Shown one piece after another: positions 24,746-35,891 of a stretch of 64,000 bases of DNA; positions within the stretch are counted from its first letter, which is position 1; the number at the start of each line of letters is the position of its first letter. The notes under the pieces were generated by a model. The model was not told the origin of the DNA. It ran no database searches and was given only the letters and a program-made list of their open reading frames with translations. A program made the translations under genes and the position numbers. Source of the DNA: Triangularia verruculosa (taxonomy: Eukaryota; Ascomycota; Sordariomycetes; Sordariales; Podosporaceae); assembly GCA_033296885.1 (NCBI GenBank), contig MU863900.1, positions 62,001-126,000 of the forward strand, given 5' to 3'.

Positions 24746-26654
24746 ATGGTCATAGTTCAGATAGCGCACATAGACCAAAATTGCCATATGGACCATTGGT
24801 ATCCAGAGCGAAACTTGGCCGGCCACAGCTATCCGCCTCGGGCTACCCATCAAAGACCCCGACCCCCGAATCGAGACCCTTCAAGGCCACGTACAGCCGA
24901 CGGAAGCAGCATGAGCGCAACATCGTGGTTACAGAAGGCGAGGAGGATTCCGGCATCGCCAGGCGCGCCTGAGGATGACCTTTTCCAAGGGACGCGCAAG
25001 CCTTCAGACCGCAGTTCGCCGCAGCGCTCCCGATCACGGGACTCAGCTTCTTATCAGAGTACCCCGGCATCCCCAACTCCACATACGTCCACCTGGGATC
25101 GATTCAAGAAAAAGGCAGGGCTCGGATCGCCAAAGCATTCGAATCGGAGCCTTGAAGGCGGGCTCACGAGTGGCGGTTCGCGAAGCAGCTTTTTGATGGT
25201 TGACCAGCCCTCCAAGCTTCGAGGAAGAAATCCAAACCCCGAAATGTTTTCTCCTGACAGCCCGCCGGCAGTACCACCAAAGACAGGCCCGGTGTCTGCT
25301 GTTCAGATTGTGGCCTCCCGCTTGAGCATGAGCCCTAATTCTGTCATGGAGCAACACAACAGAAAGGGCGGCTTGGTTGACGGCGGCACAGTAATCACCA
25401 CGACTGCTCTCCTCAAGCAGGTTGACAGCGCTATTGATACCAGCGTCATCCCCTGCCCCCAGCCAGTTCCAAACAGCAACAGCACCGCCGACGACTCATG
25501 GTGGCAACAGGTCAAAGGCCATATGAACTATCTTGGGCAAGAGCTGCACAAAAAGCAGCAGGAGCTCTCGCAACGCGACCACGAGATTGCCACCCTTCAG
25601 GGAGAAGCTGAGAAATCCAAAGCTGAGCTCGCCAGACTGGGTGAAGAACTCAACGCAGCCAGAAAAGTCCTCCCACCCGAGGCAGCTGCCTATGAGGAAC
25701 AGCTCGCCGCCCAAAACGCCCTCATCGAGCGCCTCCGAGCCAAGGCCGCCGACTCTGCCGGCATAGCGGCCGAGGTGCCCCTGGGACAATCGCGGTTGCA
25801 AGTGACGGAACCCAGGATTGTAGAGGCCTGGCGCGAGCTGGCCTTTGAGATTCACAACTTTGCTCTCTGCTACCTCAGCATCCAAGATTTGGGAACGCGC
25901 AAAATGGAGCAGTGGGCCAAGGTCCGCGGGGACAAGCTGAAAGAGATATGCCCTGCGTACGCTCAAATGGCGCTCGACAAAGCAGCGTCCAGTTGGTTTA
26001 TCGAGGCCGCCATCTGGCAGGTACTGCATGGCGCCATCTTTGCGAGCTCAACGACGCACGGGAATGCGTGCTGGGCAGGGATATATCAGAACAAATTGGA
26101 GAAGTTGAGTGCGTTGACCCGGGATTTTCGCTGCCCCCCAACGAGCTGTGATCCGTCGGCTAACTATGGCTCGATATCATGTAGGCTGGGCACTTGTATC
26201 GTCCATCAAACCCTCCGAACCGGACAAGACTCGCCATTTTCACCAGTGGAAAGCGGCCACCACCTCGCTGATCTATACTCTGGGCCCCACGGCCACCAAC
26301 GTCAACGAGGCCATCTTTGATGTGGCCGACAAGCTCGAGGAGCTGATTGACCCTTTCAAATCCCGCCTGCCCATGGCCCCGGTGCGGGACAACCTGCAGA
26401 AGATCGTGGCAAAAGCCGTAGCCTTCGATGAAATGTTGTGTGGGCAGCAGAGTTGGTATTACCTTTGCTATCCGGAACCCCGTGACAACTTCTACCTCGA
26501 CAGGGAGTCCACCGACATAGCTGAGGGGGCCTCGACCACGGGGCAGAAGGCAAGATTTGTGATCCGACCTAGTTTGAGTCGGACAGGAGGGAGGAGGGGG
26601 GAGGGAAGTTATGCCGAGAGGCACGTAGTGGATAAGTGGCTGGTGTGGGCGTAA
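24746..26654 (+). CDS. Uncharacterised fungal coiled-coil protein
   Basis: Exons 24746-26108 and 26185-26654 join in frame (1833 nt, 610 aa); the intron has GTGCGT, a GCTAACTA branch site and TAG. The first 240 residues are disordered (Ser/Pro/Arg-rich, phospho-type SPxR motifs). Residues about 250-340 form a coiled coil (HEIATLQGEAEKSKAELARL). The rest is a helical globular region with several tryptophans (REL, WFIEAAIWQVL, FHQWKAATTSLIYTLGP), a type seen in fungal proteins of unknown function. The start is uncertain: an in-frame ATG at 24911 (MSATSWLQKARR) is an attractive alternative. It lies immediately downstream of the GTPase gene on the same strand. I do not recognise its function. Confidence 0.75.
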
Positions 26655-27105
26655 TTCTAACATCGGGGGTGCCTTGTAACACACGATTGATGCTCTAATT
26701 TCCTGGGTGAATGTACAAAGTGGTCAAACGCAATATGCATTCATGGAAGTGGTGGTTTCTTTCACTATAGGGGGTATATATCTGACTCATCTTCGGATAC
26801 AGACAGCGTAAAACAGGCCAGATCGTGCATCGCAGCATTTTGGAAACCGTCAGGGCTCTCTTTGATCGTCACAGCCGGCTTTGCCTGAAGCAAAGTAACT
26901 CGGATCCGCTCAAAGAGGTCCAGATCAGAGGTTGAACCGGCTGGGGGAGCCCCACCAGGAAAACTCGTCCTTCTAGACCTCACGGCAGTAATGCTTGCTC
27001 ATCACCCGGTTCCCATAGGTAGCCGCCGTCGCTGTTTCATACTATCCCCTGCTCCCGTGATTGACAACAGCTTGTTTCCGTCAGGGTAAAAGAAAGAAGA
27101 ACTGA
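26655..27105. other. Intergenic (convergent 3' ends)
   Basis: This is the shared 3' region between the convergent coiled-coil and RIO1 genes. No gene is seen. Confidence 0.6.
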
Positions 27106-28782
27106 CTACTTCTTCTTCCTAGAACTAGAAGCAACAAGCTTCTTCTTTACCCCCTTGGGTATTTTCTCGGCCCGCTTGGCTCTCTTTTCCTCTTTGACGG
27201 CCTGCTTGTGCTGCCTCTTCTCCTCCTTATCCTCATGCTTCTTTCCTCTTGGCGCGCCCTTGTCAAAGATGCTTTCGTCCACCTCACTGCCATCCCCATC
27301 GCTGCCGCCGTCAACTGCGGCACCATCGTCGGAGTCATCTTCGATATCGTCATGTTCCGCTGCTGGCTCAGTGGCAACTTTTACGGCAAGCATTTTGTTG
27401 TAGACCAGCTGCTCAAAGGGCATTTTGGCGTCGCGTTCCATGTCGTAGACCTCATCCAGGGTCCGGGGGATGAACTGGTTGCGAAAGACTTGGTTGTCGA
27501 CCTCCTCTGTCGCGGCATCCTCGATGGAAGGACGCGTCTCGTACAGATGCTCGATCGCCTCGGAAAGCGCTGGCTCCTCGAGAGGGCCCTCCACCGCTGT
27601 GATGAAGTCGAAGATGGCCCGGTCCTGAAGGGTGTCAACGCCTTGGCGGCGGAAGAAGTCGCCCACGTTCTTGATGTCCATGCGCAGAAACTCGAGAGCG
27701 CGCGGATGCTCGTGCTCGACTGACTGCGAAACATCGATGATGTAAAGCTTGTTCTTGTTATACAGAATGTTGTACTCGCTCAAATCGGCGTGGACGAGGT
27801 TGCAAACCCGGTAGAGACGACGCATGATGCCCAAGAGTTGGATATACAGAGCCCTCCATGGGTTCTCGGTGCCTTCTTCTGAGATGGTAGCATCTCGCAG
27901 TCTTGGGTATGCATACCCCCGCTTGTCGCCCAGAAACTCCATAACCAGGACGTGAGACCTGAGCTCCAACGGCTCCGGGCAGGCAATAGAGGCAGAATGC
28001 AAACGCTTCAAGTTGCGAAACTCCTTCTCGGCCCACTGCTTGACCATCTCCCGGTTGTTCTTCTTATTGGCACCCCTCTTGAACCGATGCTCTCCGGCAA
28101 CGTACTTTTCTCTGTCCTTAAAGACGAGAATGGCCGTCTTGTAGATCTTGATGGCGCGCTGAACCGGCCTGTTTCCATCCATAGGGTCCAACATGGCACC
28201 GTATACGTTGGCTTCCTTTCCCGTGCTGATGGCACCGTTGATCTCGCTCACAACCCCACGGCTGATCATCTTGAGCAGAATCATGCGTGTCCGGTCATCC
28301 ATCACCAATTCGTTTGTGGCGCGATCGGCCTTGTCCTTGCCGGAGACGTCGGCGGACCCCCCTTGAAGAAAGCTGCCACCCAGTTTGATCTTGTCCGCGT
28401 ATGACTCCAGGTCTGTATCCATGTGAGCCGAGAAGTCCGACGTGTTGGGCTTTGGCCTCTGGGGGTTTGAGCGGGGGAGGGCTGCGGCTGCTCCAGCGCC
28501 GGCTCCCTGGATCTGGCGCTGTCGATTGAGCTGTTTGGTGATGTCTCCCGACATGTTGGCGGTGTCTTCACCCCCAAGGTCGTCCCCGGGAAGATAAATT
28601 GCGTCGCTGTCATAGGCGTCATCGCTATCTTGGTAGAGGTAGTCTCGGGGATCGTACGGCGCAGGCTGGGCTAACTCGGCGGGAATGGGCTCGGCGGGCG
28701 CATAGCCGTGGTTCGGCTGGTAGGCGTATGGGGGTTGGTGAGGCGCGGCCGTCGAGGTCGAATCTTGCTGTGCAGACGACAT
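27106..28782 (-). CDS. RIO1: RIO1 atypical serine/threonine kinase
   Basis: A single intronless frame of 558 aa. An acidic, disordered N-terminus is followed by the RIO kinase fold: STGKEANVY (flexible loop/ATP site, residues 186-194), AIKIYK (ATP-contacting Lys about 212), LVHADLSEYN (catalytic loop, Asp 333), IIDVSQSVEHEHP (metal-binding Asp 350). The C-terminus is an acidic stretch then a lysine-rich tail ending in KKLVASSSRKKK. Rio1 acts in late cytoplasmic maturation of the 40S subunit, with conserved ATPase/kinase activity; the acidic/basic tails are typical of fungal Rio1. Length and motifs are complete. It is divergent from ATG17 across 834 bp. Confidence 0.97.
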   Translation of the reverse strand: MSSAQQDSTSTAAPHQPPYAYQPNHGYAPAEPIPAELAQPAPYDPRDYLYQDSDDAYDSDAIYLPGDDLGGEDTANMSGDITKQLNRQRQIQGAGAGAAAALPRSNPQRPKPNTSDFSAHMDTDLESYADKIKLGGSFLQGGSADVSGKDKADRATNELVMDDRTRMILLKMISRGVVSEINGAISTGKEANVYGAMLDPMDGNRPVQRAIKIYKTAILVFKDREKYVAGEHRFKRGANKKNNREMVKQWAEKEFRNLKRLHSASIACPEPLELRSHVLVMEFLGDKRGYAYPRLRDATISEEGTENPWRALYIQLLGIMRRLYRVCNLVHADLSEYNILYNKNKLYIIDVSQSVEHEHPRALEFLRMDIKNVGDFFRRQGVDTLQDRAIFDFITAVEGPLEEPALSEAIEHLYETRPSIEDAATEEVDNQVFRNQFIPRTLDEVYDMERDAKMPFEQLVYNKMLAVKVATEPAAEHDDIEDDSDDGAAVDGGSDGDGSEVDESIFDKGAPRGKKHEDKEEKRQHKQAVKEEKRAKRAEKIPKGVKKKLVASSSRKKK

Positions 28783-29616
28783 GTTGGACGGCTACTGGGA
28801 TAGCTGAGTTGACGCTGTCGTGGGGTGCACTGCACTGGAAGCAGCGGAGGAAACAGTGTCGGGTGCAAGTTTTTGGTGGGGCCTGACATTGCTTATCTTA
28901 TCGGGGCGTCGCGGGGTATACGTTCCTAAGGTAGTTTCTCTAGAACGGGGCGATGAGAGCGACCTACCTACCGTTGGAAGTGATTGTACCATCGTAGCTC
29001 AAAGCGACCAGAAGTCATTGAAGTGACGGCGAGATGAAAGTGCATCCTTGCCATCACATCACCATGAGCCGCAGACTACCTGAAGTATCCGGACCGGTGA
29101 TGATCATCAGCAGCCACTGCCAGCTACAGGCGAAAAGTGAGTTTGTGGTGGTCAATTTCAGTAATTCTTATGAGGTTGCAAGCAAAGTGCCTTCCGAGGC
29201 ATCATACTCCGTAAGGACGCGCAGAAGGTAACACCTGAAGACACGGTGCCCCAGCTGGCGAAGATGGGACCAACTGATCAAAGCACTGGAAGGCTTGGCA
29301 GGACAAAGCCCCTGTCAATCGGAAACGGGAACTGGCTCGTGCCCCCCTTGCTATCTTCAGCGATAAGCCAATTGACATCACCCACGCACGCTCCACAAGA
29401 CGGCTGCGTCCGCGACATGGGACAAGGCTCCAGAGTCAGAGCTCCAGGTCCTCTCTGTCCTGTCAGCCCGGTGTCGGTCCATACTTTAAAATAATCATCC
29501 ACCAAGATGCCGTGACCCAGGTGCTTGCATCTCGTGTCTGTTTCTATTCCTCCAACACCCTCTAGCCCTCTCCATTCTATTCTTCCTCCATTCTGGGCTC
29601 GTGATACAGCTCCCCG
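28783..29616. promoter_or_regulatory. Divergent RIO1/ATG17 promoter region
   Basis: An 834-bp interval between head-to-head start codons. It contains CCTAAGGTAG at about 28924 and CCTACCTACC at about 28963, and a pyrimidine-rich ATG17 leader (29550-29610). No TATA box is obvious, consistent with housekeeping expression. Confidence 0.5.
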
Positions 29617-31172
29617 ATGGCATCGCCTGGTTCAGCCTCGTCAACCGGCGCACTTTCGCGGCCGACGTCCACCCAGGGCCACAAACCACCATCAGCGAGT
29701 TTCGATGTCGATAATGTCCCCGTCGAGGTGCTGGTCAAGCACTTGCTCGGCGCGAAGCAGTCGTTATCGTCCATGGCCCTTGTGCTCCGCGCCAACGACC
29801 TCTCCACCCATGCCCGTCAGATGCACGAGGAGTCGGTTGTTCTCAGCGCGCAAACGGCCTTCTTGCGCCACGGAATCGACGACCAGATTTTGATCTTGCG
29901 ACAGGTCCGCCGGAAGATGGTCGGTGTCTACAACAGCGGGCGCAAAGACTTTGACCGACTCATTCGCGCTCTTGATGGCGTCAATGGCCGGCTCGAGCAA
30001 ACCATACAAATGCTCCGGGACACAGTGGTTGAGCGCGCATTTCGTCCGCCGGGAGAGGAGCCCAAGTCGTTGATTGACTTTGTTGACGAAGGCCAGGTCG
30101 AGCTCCTCCGAGAATCTCTTAAAGCCAGCATCGCCGAGCTCAAGGTATGCTCTTCTGCTCCTTTTTCTCTCTTGCGGCGCTTGCTGGAATGCTGATTTCT
30201 GTTGTCTTTTTACAGGGCGCGCAAACTTCTTTCGACGGCGATCTCCTCCGATTCGACGACGATTTACGTTCTCTCAGCAAGCTCCTCCCACCCTCATCGT
30301 TAAGCTCCTCCCCCTCGTCCTCGAATGCCTACAGCCAGATGCCTCACCTCTTAGCCCAGCTATCCAGCCTCTCTCATGCCATGGCCCAGCATCTCAGCTC
30401 CCTAACCCGACATTTTGACATGTGCGTTACTGCCGTCCGCTCAACCGAGGGTGGCGCTGCCCTTGCGCGTCGTAGAGCGGCCGAAGCAACTGAGGATAAC
30501 GGCGACCCGGTCTCCATATCCGGTGTCATTACGGAACAAGAGTCGCGAATGGCCGAGCTCGAGCCTATGGATCCTCGGGAAAGAGCCGAGATAATACAGG
30601 TGGTGCTCGAAGACTCGTCCCAGGTGGAGGAAGTCGTTTCGGATATCCAAAAGGTTCTGCAACAGATGGAGGAGGCCTTCGGGGCGCTCAAGGACCAGGC
30701 TAACGTGATTCGTGCCGATTACGTGTCGACCGTCGGTGCCTTCTCTCTACTAGAAGATATCGGAGCGAAGTTACCAAGCTATGTAGGCGCCGAGGACGAG
30801 TTTGTACAGCGATGGGAGGGCGAAAAAGAAAGCATTTTTGACAAGATGCACGAGATGGATAGACTGAAAGAATTCTATGAAGGATATCTGACTGCCTACG
30901 ACCGGCTGAGGGAAGAGGCGGACAGGCGCAAGGCTGTAGAGGACAAGATCGCGAATACGTGGCGTAAAACAAAGGAAATTGTCGATGGCCTGTTAAAGGC
31001 GGATCAGGCCAAGCGAGAGCTCTTCCGCCAGGAGGACGGCGAGTTTTTACCGACAGACCTCTGGCCAGGGATGAACGACCCGCCAAAAAGATGGGAGGTG
31101 GTGCCAGTGGAAGACGAGCCCAGCACACCAAGACCTGTCAAGGCACAGCCGAGCCTGGTGAAGAACGCTTGA
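29617..31172 (+). CDS. ATG17: Autophagy scaffold protein Atg17
   Basis: Exons 29617-30144 and 30216-31172 (intron 71 bp, GTATGC...ACAG) give 494 aa. The protein is almost entirely alpha-helical, with long coiled coils after a short Ser/Pro N-terminus. Segments typical of fungal Atg17 are VEVLVKHLLGAKQSLSSM, RHFDMCVTAVRSTEGG, EQESRMAELEPMDPRER and DLWPGMNDPP near the C-terminus. Atg17 bridges the Atg1-Atg13 kinase complex and helps nucleate the pre-autophagosomal structure. The gene is complete. It is the downstream partner of a divergent promoter with RIO1. Confidence 0.94.
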
Positions 31173-31675
31173 GTATTTGTATTTGTCATTGTGTTTCAAT
31201 ATCTCTTCTCAGGGGACAGTTTACGGTGTTCCGGATAACGGTAGCTCGGCGTCGGCATGGGTCTGGACTTCTGGGATACCCGGGCTTACATTCTTCTTTT
31301 GGTATCGACGAGCAAGGTCGACTGACTGTAGTGTAGTCTTTATATTTGAGATCTACTTCCATCATTGTTTTAGCTAGGTAGGGATGCTGTATCCATGACG
31401 GGCCATTGGGAAGTCCACGGGCCCTCATCTCGTCAACATAGTTAATTCTCATTTAAAGTGTCGAACTTCAGTCTAATGGTCACCATGGCCTTCGATGGGG
31501 GCTACAAAACACTTTCAACGGCCTATCTTCATTGGAAGATAGGCTACATGCGGGAGAACTAATCGTAACACAGTGATTGAACCATTTCGCAGTCTTTAGA
31601 TGTCTTGCCGGACATACATACAAATGCAGCGTTCCGCTGACCATATTATTACATTGAGGCAGTTGGCCTCCCCAG
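31173..31675. other. Intergenic (convergent 3' ends)
   Basis: The 3' flanks of ATG17 and the ankyrin gene meet here. No gene is seen. Confidence 0.6.
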
Positions 31676-33634
31676 TTACTCCTCCTCCATAAAACCCGGA
31701 TATCCATGCCGAACCAGATGGTTATGTAGAATTCTGAAGCACCGGCAGTAATGTATTTTGGCATTCCCGGTGGCCCAGCTTTCCGTCCACTTGTGCCTGT
31801 CACTCTCGGGTTCGCGGGACACATCGGGGCAGTGGGAGGGGGATAACATGGCCCGCAGGACACGCTGGTAGCCCTGGTGACGCTTGTAGTAGTTCTTGAA
31901 CTGATTTGACCGTATGATTCTACCCAAGTGGCGCACTTGATGCTCCCGAGCCGCGTTACATACCGTGTCGATCGATCGGGGTACGCTATACTCGCCGTCA
32001 TCGTGCTCGTCGGGCCGACTCGAGAGCGTCGTCTTTTTCTTCAACAAGAGGTCCACAAGATCCATTTCTTGCTGATCTCGCAAGTTGGGGAGAGCCGGCT
32101 TGTATCGGCCTGCAATCTCCTCGTACCAAATGCCGCTTGACAAGCGGTTTGGCCACCTTGCCACCACCAGGTCGAGGGGTCTAAACATGGCCCCCTGAAG
32201 AACGCGGACATTCTCATGCTCGTATCGGTACGTATCTTCGCAATGGTAATCATTGAATTGGGTATCCACACTGGCCCCTAGATTGATCAGATCCATGGCC
32301 TGGCCCCATCGGCCGAACATGCAGGCGTGGATGAGAGGAGTGAACCCTTGACCGAGGTCCTCGTCGATGCAAGCGCCATATTGAATGAGCTCTCGCACCA
32401 CGTCCATTTTGTTGTCGTAGTAAGCCACCCAAATTGGTGTGACGCCCAGGGCGTCCTTCTTGGAGATCTCAGCCGAATAGCCATGGCTGTCAACGAGCTT
32501 GTTGGCGATGGGCCACTGTTGTAGGGCGATGGCATGGTGCAGGAGGTCGCTGTAGATGAACTCACTGCCACAGAGAGTGGCAAAGAGATTTCTGACACCC
32601 TTGTTAAAAAGATACCAGAAAGCATCCTCTTGGCCACGACACAGCGCCAGATGGAGGGCGGTCCAGGTCCAGGGGAATACATCCCTCCGGATGGCATCTC
32701 CATAGGCCTCGGGCTTGAAGATGGAGCGGACCAGATGTGAGGGAGACACCCTGATGGCGCTGTGTTCGTGGCGCAATGCGCAGTTGCATAGGTAGTGAGA
32801 AGGCGCGTTGATATCGGCGCCGTGTGCGAGAAGCAAGCTGAGGATATCCAAGTGCCCTCCAATAGCGGCCAGGTGGATTGGCGCAGTCGAGCAGCTGTAT
32901 TTCGGTGACGTGACGTGGGACCAGTTTCCTTGCGTCAGCGAATGCATGCCATCGGAAACTCGAAATAGCTCTATATACGCGGCAGCTTCTGGCTGGACAT
33001 TGTGGCAGAACTCGGTGAGGGTGAGCTTGGGATTCAGGCGAGAACCGGCGTCCTGAACGGCAATGTCAGAAACCCGATAGCAGTTTCGAAAGACAGTCAG
33101 CCGTTTGTGCTTGGGGTTGGGCGACCTTTTTCCACGGAAGATCTTGTATGGTGAGTTGTGAATTTGTCGGTACGGATCCCTCATAAGGCCTGAGAAGTAA
33201 TGCGCTCCGGGAGCATAGCCAAAGCTCCTGTCGGGAAGGAAGAAGGCGCTCACACGGGCGCCTGAAACAATGGCCAGTTCTGCGGTGCGAGTATTGCCCA
33301 CATAGGAGGCCCAGTGGAGCAGATACGGGTGACGCTTGGTGCCGTAACGGTAGAGAATGGGATTCAGGAAATGGTGAAATCCACGGCATGTTCTGGCGAG
33401 ACATGCAATCGTTCTCAAACTGTCAAGCGTGTAATCCCGATGCCCAGCCTCGGCAATCATCAGAAGAATCTCGTTCGGCACTTGGGCGAGATAGTTCTTC
33501 TGGCGGTCGGCCTTCCTACTGGTCCTTGTTAGTCATTCGTCTGTTTTCATTACGGCACACAAGAGGGGAGGGGAGGTCTCTCACCCATTTTTACGACGAC
33601 GCTTGGCCGGCCGAGGGGCCATCGGGTCCGCCAT
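31676..33634 (-). CDS. F-box-like ankyrin-repeat protein
   Basis: Exons 33634-33585 and 33515-31676 (intron 69 bp) sum to 1890 nt, 629 aa. After a basic N-terminus (PAKRRRKNG) comes an F-box-like segment (VPNEILLMIAEA, then CLARTCRGFHHFLNPILYR). Degenerate ankyrin repeats follow, for example APIHLAAIGGHLDILSLLLA, TALHLALCRGQEDAFWYLF, TPIWVAYYDNKMDVVRELI and TPLIHACMFGRWGQAMDLI. Fungi carry large families of such proteins, thought to be SCF adaptor-like; substrate unknown. The C-terminal 150 residues are unique. There is no lesion. Confidence 0.85.
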
Positions 33635-34038
33635 GATGTGGCGTGTTGGTGTCGTCGTGGGCTTGGGCCGTAGCTGGCGGGTGAAGGACGACAGTTGGTG
33701 CGGCAGGAGTTAAGTTTGTTGCGAGTGCTCTGGTCCGTGAAATTAGGGCCCGGGCTTGAGATGCCTAGATACCAGAAAGGTGAAGGGCGGGGGGCGGGGG
33801 CCGGGGTGGAAGCAGACGGAAGGAGCCACGGGGGCTTGAAGGTTCTGGTTGGAATTAAGTTCACCTTCACCTTCATCCACCAGATCCAACCTACAAGCAC
33901 AATCAGTCCCATCTATGGGACAAAGACACGCGCAGGCAAAGACTGACGGCTTGGGTTGTCTGCGTAGAGACGGTTGATCATGTCACTATGTTTGTCACTC
34001 CGGTGTGACTACAGCTTGAAATGCGCCCCAGAGCTTTC
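33635..34038. other. Intergenic with G-quadruplex-like tract
   Basis: The promoter of the ankyrin gene. It contains the G-run cluster at 33785-33806 (listed separately). Confidence 0.6.
33785..33806 (+). promoter_or_regulatory. Potential G-quadruplex
   Basis: Four closely spaced G runs (3, 6, 5 and 4 G separated by C, C and CC) about 150 bp upstream of the ankyrin gene start. The pattern fits the G3+N1-7 rule; formation is not shown. Confidence 0.5.
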
Positions 34039-35010
34039 TCAGGAGACCATTGTGATGGTGATCTTGCCTTTGGCCCTCCCAGTCGCCAGTTTCTCGTAGG
34101 CCTATTGGCATAATCAGTACGTTCTGGAGCAACAAGGAGAAGACACCATAGACAAACCTCAACAACCAGCTCCATCCCAAACTTGGTATCTATAGACACC
34201 TCCTTGGTGATTCCGTCTTCCAAAAGCTTGGCCACTTGCCTCGAGAGCAACCCGTTCGCCGACAAGAAGAAGAGTATTTACTCTCGAGGGACACCACCCA
34301 GAACGACTGGCCTGAGTTTGTTTCTTACAAACGGAACCACACCTTGCGACCACCCGCCCACAATGTTGACAAACTTCCCACATGGCTTCAAGTACTGGGG
34401 GCGAGTTCACATACAGCTCTTGGCTTCCAGCACAGTCCAGAATGGCGTCAAAACTGCCGCCGTCGCTTCTGCCAAACCTCGCTGTGATGTATCCGGCCAG
34501 ATCCCGATGCTCCTTGTAGTCGATCACCTACTCTCCTGCTGTGAGCACCAACTTTTGTGGGTTATCAAGATGACCAACGACTGACCTCGACGGCTCCCAA
34601 GTCCCTGACGAAATCACTGTTCGCTCCCGAGCAAATCCCAACAACCTCACACCCCATCCACTCACAAATCTGCACTACCAACCCACCCACTCCACCACTC
34701 GCGCCGTTGACCAACACCCTCATTCCTTTCCTGATGTCTCCAGAAGAGACCATGCACGCCGCCGTCTGCCCCGCAATTCCCATCACTCCCGCAGCCTGTC
34801 CCAACCCAAGCCAACCGACACTGTGCGGCGGAAGGGCAGCCACCAAGGGAAGAGGGACATGAAGGCCAGATCGGCAGGGTTGAGAGAAGCATGGGAAACC
34901 TTGACGGGATTTTTACTCCCGGTCAGTGGCTATGTTGGGGACGGAATGCTTGCCTAGAGGCTGAGCCATGTTCGATGGGAGCCTGAAGATATGTACCTCC
35001 AGGCGCGCAT
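34039..35010 (-). pseudogene. MDR (quinone oxidoreductase-like) pseudogene
   Basis: Recognisable pieces in order are MRAWRYISSGSHRTWLSL, ASLNPADLAFMSLFPWWLPF (another frame), GMRVLVNGASGGVGG (nucleotide-binding), VIDYKEHRDLAGYITARFG after an intron, FDAILDCAGSQELY, then a +1 shift at a run of five C near 34396. After the shift the text reads KPCGKFVNIVGGWSQGVV...LGGVPRE, a TAA where the family has tyrosine, then LFFLSANGLLSRQ and finally AYEKLATGRAKGKITITM. This is a medium-chain, zinc-free NADPH oxidoreductase (RTN4IP1/ToxD-like) with several frame breaks, stops in the N-terminal part and a shortened GroES domain. Two or more independent lesions make a single sequencing error an unlikely explanation. 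Confidence 0.85.
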
Positions 35011-35891
35011 GGTGGGCGGGTATAGTGTTGGGCGAGGCCGTTGTGTCGACATCTTCAAGTGGATGATGTCAACAACGACAAACAAATGGCCCCACCCCAC
35101 CGCAGCGTGCCGCCCCAACCCAACCCAAACTCTCGGGTCGAACATGCTCCCGTCTTGGCAACACAACTACTGAGTCTGGATCCACAACATTCCCAGGAAT
35201 GAGTCTTGAGCTCACGGGCTGTGTTGTCCCAAGTATATTACGAGATTCTTGTTGCCTTCCTCTATGCCTCGCTTGCTCATTACCTACCTCGGCGGCTCTA
35301 ACCATGAAAACCAGCGGCTACTTCAAGTTCACCTCCAACCTCACCAGCGCAACGCCTTGTTTCAGCTCCTTGGTTGTGAAAGCCTCTGCCCCCGTCATCA
35401 CGGCAAGTCACCCGCAAAAAGGACACAGCACAAAATTCCGAGGCTGTCGTTTGTGATGAAGCCAAGCTGCAAGGTTGAGCACAACAATGGTTAGGCACAT
35501 AAATAGTGACCATGAGTATCCCTCTCTTTGCGCCTGGCGACTTGCAACACTACCTCTTGCACGTAAAAATTGTGGGAACGAAGTAAGCTTTATTGAGGAA
35601 ATCAGTGCAAACTCGACGGCAAGACTTCCTGTCAAAGAGGACCTTACAACCTGTTGGTTCCAGCCAAGAAGTTGAAAATGCTGATTAATGATGTTGATGA
35701 CAAAACCAATTCTTTGTAGGCATCTATGGCATTCCTGGTGTTTTCTGAGACTTGGGAAGGAAGAGTCAGGTATTTCAAGGCCATAGCTTCCTCGTACCTA
35801 CCACGAACTTTTCCATCCCTTCTTGTCAAGACCAGAAGACACAGGCCCTCATATTACCTCGGACGGAGTATTCGAAACCAACAGGTCGAGA
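35011..35891. other. Intergenic
   Basis: It lies between two broken genes. No coding segment is recognised. Confidence 0.5.

Noticed and set aside
27208..27723. 171-codon plus-strand frame
   Set aside because: Antisense shadow of the RIO1 coding sequence.
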